A DNA stretch of 64,000 nt from Allofrancisella guangzhouensis (GTDB lineage Bacteria > Pseudomonadota > Gammaproteobacteria > Francisellales > Francisellaceae): the NCBI RefSeq assembly GCF_000815225.1, contig NZ_CP010427.1, positions 434,001 through 498,000 on the forward strand, read 5' to 3'. Below are positions 59,161 through 64,000 of this stretch, piece by piece. Every line of letters starts with the position of its first letter. Position 1 is the stretch's first letter. The notes under the pieces were generated by a model, which worked only from the letters and a program-made list of their open reading frames with translations, made no database searches and was not told the origin of the DNA. The position numbers were made by a program, and so were the translations under genes.

Positions 59161-59417
59161 ATAATTTTCTCCTTAATCATTAAAGTAACAATCAAATAAA
59201 TTGATTTTTTAGTAAAAGTTGGAGGAAGAAAAAATAGGCTTGGCTTGGTTGTAGTCACTTTTTCTAACCTAAAGAAGTAGTACAAATTGTAACACAACAA
59301 TATGTAAAATCAAAAATTAAATTCTTCTCAAAGCCTTTATTTCCAATGGTTTGAGTATACTAAATTGGTATAATTAAGTTTAAGGAAAGAAGCTTTATGA
59401 TTACAATATTTTTATAG

Positions 59418-60794
59418 TTATGGGTTGATGAACTGACAACTAAATTCTCTTCGTATTTTATGGATAAACGAGGTTTCGTTGAATTCTTTTTTATCTACTT
59501 TTAGATAAATTGTTTCCTCATCTGGACAAACTATTGACTCATAAACACCTTTTTCTTTAAGGAGAAATTTTTCTAATTGATCTTTGATTTCAGATACATG
59601 GCAGTTTAGTTTATAAATTTTTGAGTTTAAGTAAGTTGGTTCAGTCATAGCTAGAGAAATTATTAACCATAAGAGTGCTAATAAAATACAAAATACTAGT
59701 ATACCAAAGATTCCAAAATGATGGAAAATAATTCCTCCTACAGCACCTCCTATAAAAATGCCGAAAAACTGGCAACTGGAGAAAATCCCCATAGCAGTAC
59801 CCTTGCTGCCAGCAGGGGCAATTTTAGATACTAATGATGGTAAGCATGACTCTAAGAAAGTAAAAGCTGCAAAAAAGAAGATGAGTATAGTGGTTAATAC
59901 AAGAGTTTGACTATATCCAAACACTAGGCTTGTTAAACATATTGCCAGTAGAGCTATTGCTAATATAAAGTATTTTCTCATTTTACGTTTAACTTCAGCA
60001 ATCATAACAAATGGAAACATTATGAAAAACGATATGATTAAAACAGGTAGGTATACCATCCATTGGTAACTGGTTGGGATTTGTAGAATATTTGTTAGGA
60101 TAGTTGGAATTATTATAAAAAGAGCAGTTAGGATAGCGTGCAAACTAAATATACCGTAGTTAAGGCGTAACAGTTCTTGGTGAATGATTACATCTTTGAT
60201 TAGTCCAAACACTGTCTTAGCTTCATGGTGGAAACTAGGAGTTTTAGGGGTTGGAATTTTGGTTAGCATAAGTATTCCGGCTACACCAAATATAGCAGTT
60301 AGCCAAAAAATTCCTGATAATCCGATAATGCTATTTAAAATAGAGCTAAGCATCATCGCCACTATAAAAGAAAATCCAATAGATAGCCCAATCATAGACA
60401 TTGCTTTAAGACGGTTTTCTTCTTTAGTTGTATCAGCAACTAGTGCTGTAAGTGTGCTGCCAATTGCTCCAGCTCCTTGGATAGCTCTACCTATTATAAT
60501 TCCATAAATACTGGTTGAATAGGCTGATATGATACTCCCTATAATTAAAAGTATTAATCCAAACGCTATTATAGGTTTGCGACCAAAGCGGTCAGATAGT
60601 ATGCTTAAAACAATTTGTAGTAAAGCTTGAGTTAGCCCATATATACCAAGTGCTAAACCTATAAGAAAAGGGGTAGCATATTGTAGGTGGTCGATATATA
60701 GACTAAATATAGGAAATATTATAAATAACCCTATCATTCTGAAGCTATATATTAATGATATATAGAGTGTTGTTTGAAACTCTTTGTTATACAT
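59418..60794 (-). CDS. MFS transporter, YajR-like with C-terminal soluble domain
   Basis: This 458-residue carrier has 12 predicted helices, followed by a soluble domain of about 65 residues. The loop 2-3 motif is LSDRFGRKPII, and GRAIQGAGAIGSTLTALVAD lies in helices 4-5. The C-terminal segment (from HVSEIKDQLEKFL to the end) resembles the ferredoxin-like YAM domain of YajR. The substrate of YajR-type carriers is not firmly known. Confidence 0.87.
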   Translation of the reverse strand: MYNKEFQTTLYISLIYSFRMIGLFIIFPIFSLYIDHLQYATPFLIGLALGIYGLTQALLQIVLSILSDRFGRKPIIAFGLILLIIGSIISAYSTSIYGIIIGRAIQGAGAIGSTLTALVADTTKEENRLKAMSMIGLSIGFSFIVAMMLSSILNSIIGLSGIFWLTAIFGVAGILMLTKIPTPKTPSFHHEAKTVFGLIKDVIIHQELLRLNYGIFSLHAILTALFIIIPTILTNILQIPTSYQWMVYLPVLIISFFIMFPFVMIAEVKRKMRKYFILAIALLAICLTSLVFGYSQTLVLTTILIFFFAAFTFLESCLPSLVSKIAPAGSKGTAMGIFSSCQFFGIFIGGAVGGIIFHHFGIFGILVFCILLALLWLIISLAMTEPTYLNSKIYKLNCHVSEIKDQLEKFLLKEKGVYESIVCPDEETIYLKVDKKEFNETSFIHKIRREFSCQFINP

Positions 60795-60888
60795 ATAAGA
60801 TAGTTTTTCTTATAAAAGTAGACAAGAGTATAGCTAATAGAAGCTTATAATTAAATAGTGTTTTTTAGGTTTGTATTCGAGGAGTTTT

Positions 60889-61389
60889 TTAACCAATTAT
60901 GTTTTTTTCAAACACGCTAAATGTAAAATCAAACTCGTTTTTATCATCTTTCAGGTATTGTTTTTGGCCTATACGTTTATATTTTGGTTCCTCCCATTTA
61001 GGGAAAAATGCGTCAAGATCTTTGATCTGAGTATCAACTTCTGTGATATATAATCTATCAGCCAAATTTATAAATTCTTTATATATTTGAGCACCACCAA
61101 TTATAAATATTTCATAATGAGGTTTTGATTTTGAAAAATTAATTATTTCTTCTACGCTATGAATAATTAAGCAGTTATCTTGCTTGTAGTTTTTATCTCT
61201 AGTTAAAATTATATTCTTACGATTTGGTAGAGGTCTTCCGATAGACTCGAAAGTTTTTCTTCCCATTACAATATAGTTATTCTCGGTTATTTTTTTAAAA
61301 TTCTTTAAATCTTCAGAAAGCTTCCAAGCTAAAGAGTTTTCTTTACCGATTCCAAAGTTTTTATCGTAAGCAACAATTAGAGAAATCAT
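60889..61389 (-). CDS. folA: Dihydrofolate reductase
   Basis: This 166-residue enzyme makes tetrahydrofolate with NADPH. The N-terminus SLIVAYDKNFGIGKENSLAW holds the Met20-like loop. LSEDLKNFKKIT carries the catalytic acidic residue (D27), VMGRKTFESIGRPLPNR follows, and IIGGAQIYKEF is the NADPH-binding segment. The length is normal. Confidence 0.95.
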   Translation of the reverse strand: MISLIVAYDKNFGIGKENSLAWKLSEDLKNFKKITENNYIVMGRKTFESIGRPLPNRKNIILTRDKNYKQDNCLIIHSVEEIINFSKSKPHYEIFIIGGAQIYKEFINLADRLYITEVDTQIKDLDAFFPKWEEPKYKRIGQKQYLKDDKNEFDFTFSVFEKNIIG

Positions 61390-61466
61390 TTTAGATATTA
61401 AATTTTTTAAAAATATGTTTGGTATTGTAGCATTTTACGAAATAATTAAATAGCCCTCTGCACACG

Positions 61467-61492
61467 GTCAAAAAGCTGTAGATAGCTTTGAC
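61467..61492 (-). terminator. Hairpin after the secreted repeat protein gene
   Basis: GTCAAA...GCT at 61467-61477 pairs with AGCTTTGAC at 61484-61492, with two bulged A and a 6-base loop. It lies downstream of the leftward repeat-protein gene and upstream of folA. No T-run follows on the minus strand, so its role as terminator is uncertain. Confidence 0.35.
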
Positions 61493-61540
61493 TAAAGGCT
61501 TATATATTGATTATTTGCGTAAGATGAAAAAGTATTCTAA

Positions 61541-62455
61541 TTATCTATCAGTAGTAGCTGCAAGTATTGTAGATAAAATCCCATTTTTCCACTCTACTAA
61601 CATTTTACCTATATAATCATTATGAGTAGTAGCAGGAAGTAATTCTTCCCAGCTATAATCCCAGTATTGAACTGGTCCAGTATCTAGTCCCAAAACTATC
61701 TTTGGATGACCATCAACTGCCCAATACACTGACATCCCCTTAATTTTAGCATAACCAAGATACTCATTCTGTAAATTAGTCCACTCTGAACTATTATAGT
61801 AGTAAACAGACCCATTAAGTAAACCTACAACTATCTGCGGATTACCATAACCTTGCCATGGCCAATCCACTGACATGTTGGTAACTGCACTAAGAACACT
61901 ATTATCAATTAACCAAGTCCACTTTGAACCATTATAATATTCAACTGCTCCATTACCTAAACCTACAACTATTTGTGGATTACCATCACCTTGCCAATTT
62001 ACTGACATTTGCTCAACTGGAGACTTCCAACCATTACCTTGTAACTCAATCCACTTTAAACCATTGTAATATTCAATTGCTCCACCATCTTTATTAAATA
62101 AATTAAATGACCTAGTACCTAAACCTACAACTATCTTTGGATTACCAGCATCTGTCCAATTTACTGACATTTGCTTAACTGGATCAACCCAACCGTCATT
62201 ATGTAGTTCAGTCCACTTTGAACCATCATAATATTTAACTGCACTATTCTTTAAACCTACAACTATCTGTGGATTACTATCGTTTTGCCAATTTGCTAAC
62301 ATTTGAGAAACAGAACTAGAATTAATATCATCACCACTAGGTATTTGGGACCAAGACCAAGTTCTTTTACCATAGGAATCATAAATGTTAATCGAAGCAA
62401 ATAATGAAGAAGACATCATTAAAATAGTTGCAGCGCATAAAAGAGCTTTTTTCAT
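61541..62455 (-). CDS. Secreted beta-propeller-like repeat protein
   Basis: This 304-residue protein has a signal peptide (about residues 1-20, ending SSSLFAS). The mature part consists of about six repeats of roughly 45 residues. Each contains MSVNW, then GNPQIVVGL, then VEYYNGSKW with small changes. Such strand-rich repeats suggest a beta-propeller of WD or lectin type. There is no lipobox or membrane anchor, so it is likely periplasmic or released. The function is unknown, and the family name is not recognised. Confidence 0.83.
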   Translation of the reverse strand: MKKALLCAATILMMSSSLFASINIYDSYGKRTWSWSQIPSGDDINSSSVSQMLANWQNDSNPQIVVGLKNSAVKYYDGSKWTELHNDGWVDPVKQMSVNWTDAGNPKIVVGLGTRSFNLFNKDGGAIEYYNGLKWIELQGNGWKSPVEQMSVNWQGDGNPQIVVGLGNGAVEYYNGSKWTWLIDNSVLSAVTNMSVDWPWQGYGNPQIVVGLLNGSVYYYNSSEWTNLQNEYLGYAKIKGMSVYWAVDGHPKIVLGLDTGPVQYWDYSWEELLPATTHNDYIGKMLVEWKNGILSTILAATTDR

Positions 62456-62664
62456 ATTAGTTATCCTTGCTATTTGTATTGTTTTAACAAATTATCTATT
62501 GATTAAATAAATATGTTTTTTAGTTTAATAAATTATTTAAAAAGTTATTATAATAAAAAATAAATTTTTTTCAACTTTTAACCACTAATTTACTAAAATT
62601 TTAATTTTAGTTACATTTTTTTTAACTTACTTTTGGTATGAGTTTATCGAAATAGGTGCTGGAT

Positions 62665-62719
62665 ATGTATTCTGAAAGTTTTAGAATAGTTGAAAGAGAG
62701 TTCTATATGTAGTTTATTA
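62665..62719 (+). repeat. Degenerate dispersed repeat, copy C
   Basis: ATGTATTCTGAAAGTTTTAG, then ATAGTTGAAAGAGAG and ATATGTAGTTTATTA. It matches copy B along its full length with two short gaps. It lies between the secreted repeat protein gene and rpsB. Confidence 0.55.
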
Positions 62720-62862
62720 CAGCTTATAGCTAGCTCTAGCTACACTAAAAAGTAGTAAGTTATCAACTATGTTACTAACTTTTAAAGCTATTCAGTTAAT
62801 GCTACTTTTATACCTAGTAGGCTATAGAAGCAGCAATCGTCATGGTAAATAGCCAAATAGCT

Positions 62863-62892
62863 TTGTAATTTACGGTCAAGTTGTGATATGAT
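62863..62892 (+). promoter_or_regulatory. Candidate sigma-70 promoter of rpsB-tsf
   Basis: TTGTAA at 62863-62868 and TATGAT at 62887-62892 are spaced by 18 bases. [13 protein letters not shown] would begin near 62899 and give a leader of about 138 bases, consistent with the folded region before rpsB. Confidence 0.5.
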
Positions 62893-62944
62893 AGGCGAGC
62901 TTAAATGTGTTTTTAAGCAGGTATATGTTTAATTTAATAAATCA

Positions 62945-63008
62945 AGCATCTTTTCAATTATAGCTATTTCAAGGGGTGTCCTAGGATATTTGAAATAGTT
63001 TGGATGCT
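62945..63008 (+). promoter_or_regulatory. Structured rpsB leader, probable S2 autoregulatory element
   Basis: An outer pair, AGCATC at 62945-62950 and GATGCT at 63003-63008, encloses a perfect 9-base stem: CTATTTCAA at 62964-62972 and TTGAAATAG at 62990-62998. The loop is GGGGTGTCCTAGGATAT. In gammaproteobacteria, ribosomal protein S2 represses rpsB-tsf through a conserved folded leader. Placement and nested form fit, but the match to that element was judged by eye. Confidence 0.6.
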
Positions 63009-63036
63009 AGATCATAACCCAAAAGAGGAAAATCAA

Positions 63037-63786
63037 ATGTCATTAATGAAAGATATGTTATCAGCTGGCGTGCATTTTGGGCACAAAAAAGCTTTCTGGA
63101 ACCCACAAATGAACGAATATATTTTCGGCATTAATCATGGGGTTCATATTATCAATTTAGAAAAAACAGTTCCACTTTTTCAAGATGCTGTAAATTTTGT
63201 TGGTAAAACAGTAGCTAATGGCGGTAAAGTACTTTTTGTTGGTACTAAAAGACAAGCACAACCTGTGGTTGAAGCTGAAGCTAAAAGATGTGGTATGCCA
63301 TATGTAAGTCACAGATGGTTAGGTGGTATGCTTACTAACTATAAAACTGTTAGACAATCCATAAAAAGGTTAGCTCAATTAGAAAAAATGAGAGAAGATG
63401 GTACTTTAGAATCTTTAACTAAGAAAGAAATGTTACAGAACTTGAGAACTATTGAAAAATTAGAAAAAGTTCTTGGTGGTATCAAAGAAATGGGTGGTAT
63501 TCCTGATGCTATCGTAGTGATTGATAGTAATAAAGAGCATATTGCTATCCAAGAAGCTAAAAAGTTAGGTATCAAAGTTGTGGCTGTAGTAGATACAAAT
63601 TCTAACCCAGAGGGTATTGATTATATCATCCCTGGTAATGATGATGCTGTTAAGGCAATAACATTTTATATGAGTAAGTTTGCTGACGCTATCATTGATG
63701 CTCAAGGTTTAGATAAGGCGATAGCTGCAAAGACTAAAGAAACTACAGAAGTACAAGAAATTATAGAAGCACAAGAAGACAAATAG
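63037..63786 (+). CDS. rpsB: 30S ribosomal protein S2
   Basis: This 249-residue ribosomal protein has the typical N-terminus [38 protein letters not shown] and the segment [15 protein letters not shown] also match. The ATG at 63037 follows GAGGA and agrees with the family; the frame is open 11 codons further upstream, which would lie in the leader. tsf follows by 11 bases, the usual pairing. Confidence 0.98.
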   Translation: MSLMKDMLSAGVHFGHKKAFWNPQMNEYIFGINHGVHIINLEKTVPLFQDAVNFVGKTVANGGKVLFVGTKRQAQPVVEAEAKRCGMPYVSHRWLGGMLTNYKTVRQSIKRLAQLEKMREDGTLESLTKKEMLQNLRTIEKLEKVLGGIKEMGGIPDAIVVIDSNKEHIAIQEAKKLGIKVVAVVDTNSNPEGIDYIIPGNDDAVKAITFYMSKFADAIIDAQGLDKAIAAKTKETTEVQEIIEAQEDK

Positions 63787-63797
63787 GAGCTAAAACA

Positions 63798-64000
63798 ATG
63801 TCAAATATTTCTGCTAAATTAGTAAAAGAACTTAGGGAAAGAACTGGTGCAGGTATGATGGAGTGTAAAAAAGCTCTTGTTTCTGCAAATGGAGATATTG
63901 AAAAAGCTGCTGAAGAAATGAGAATCTCTGGTCAAGCAAAGGCTGATAAAAAGGCTTCTCGTATTGCTGCTGAAGGTATTATCGAAGCTTATGTTGCTGA
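63798..64000 (+). CDS. tsf: Elongation factor Ts (3' truncated by window)
   Basis: The first 67 codons are present, starting [38 protein letters not shown] is the N-terminal UBA-like domain that contacts EF-Tu. EF-Ts recycles EF-Tu by nucleotide exchange. TAGGAGC lies upstream. The gene continues past the window end. Confidence 0.98.
   Translation, partial: MSNISAKLVKELRERTGAGMMECKKALVSANGDIEKAAEEMRISGQAKADKKASRIAAEGIIEAYVA

Larger units (their letters stand above)
62456..63036. other. Intergenic region with the rpsB promoter and leader
   Basis: The left part holds the promoter of the leftward secreted-protein gene and is extremely AT-rich. Copy C of the dispersed repeat lies at 62665-62719. 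The right part holds a likely rpsB promoter (62863-62892) and a structured leader (62945-63008). No gene was found. Confidence 0.6.

Noticed and set aside
59190-59206. AATCAA...TTGATT upstream of cydA considered as an FNR/ANR site
   Set aside because: The FNR site has TTGAT on the left and ATCAA on the right with four bases between. Here the order is reversed, so it does not fit.
59398-59415. Possible short gene after a TATAAT and AAGGAAAG
   Set aside because: The frame is only five codons long before TAG and overlaps the end of the MFS gene region; nothing supports a product.

Overview
The window is AT-rich, densely packed gammaproteobacterial chromosome. Its gene content and order point to the Francisellaceae (Francisella or a close relative). 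The main reasons are a nuo operon of Francisella type, a MoxR/DUF58/von Willebrand (bat-like) stress locus ending in BatD, a DUF3568-type lipoprotein, holC close to valS, an lpxD outside the lpx cluster, an MFS carrier resembling the phagosomal transporter group, and a relic of an IS5-family transposase. The species cannot be named from the sequence alone. No tRNA, rRNA, CRISPR array, prophage or intact insertion sequence was seen.

Layout. 1-13353: nuoC (cut by the window edge) to nuoN, respiratory complex I. 13647-16750: accessory island with an unknown protein carrying an HSHP motif and an ankyrin-repeat protein with a papain-like protease signature. 17018-20132: lpxD, a radical SAM protein, pyridoxal kinase and a small lipoprotein. 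20465-27298: the MoxR-bat operon. 27317-32348: a membrane protein, holC, an SbtA-type transporter and valS. 32349-34007: transposase relic and an LRR protein broken by an in-frame stop. 34137-38821: purH, a RING-finger protein, purA and hpt. 38873-49604: OstA-like protein, FAD monooxygenase, Zn/Mn ABC transporter, MFS carrier, glycine-zipper lipoprotein, WrbA, YihY, PnuC and PriA. 49689-56074: a second large accessory island with a coiled-coil protein, an exported low-molecular-weight phosphatase, a nitrilase-ankyrin fusion and an unknown protein. 56092-59160: cytochrome bd oxidase (cydABX). 59418-64000: a YajR-like MFS carrier, folA, a secreted repeat protein, then rpsB and the start of tsf behind a structured leader.

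Biological reading. The housekeeping blocks look ordinary and intact. The accessory genes sit singly or in small groups at the joints between them (nuoN/lpxD, valS/purH, purH/purA, priA/cyd, folA/rpsB). Many carry host-facing or eukaryotic-like domains: papain-like protease plus ankyrin repeats, RING finger, LRR, nitrilase plus ankyrin-like repeats, and exported tyrosine phosphatase. This pattern fits an intracellular bacterium of protozoa or animals with a dispersed set of candidate effectors. A short degenerate sequence recurs beside several of these islands and may be the scar of the element or recombination process that placed them. The effector role is inference; no secretion system is encoded here.
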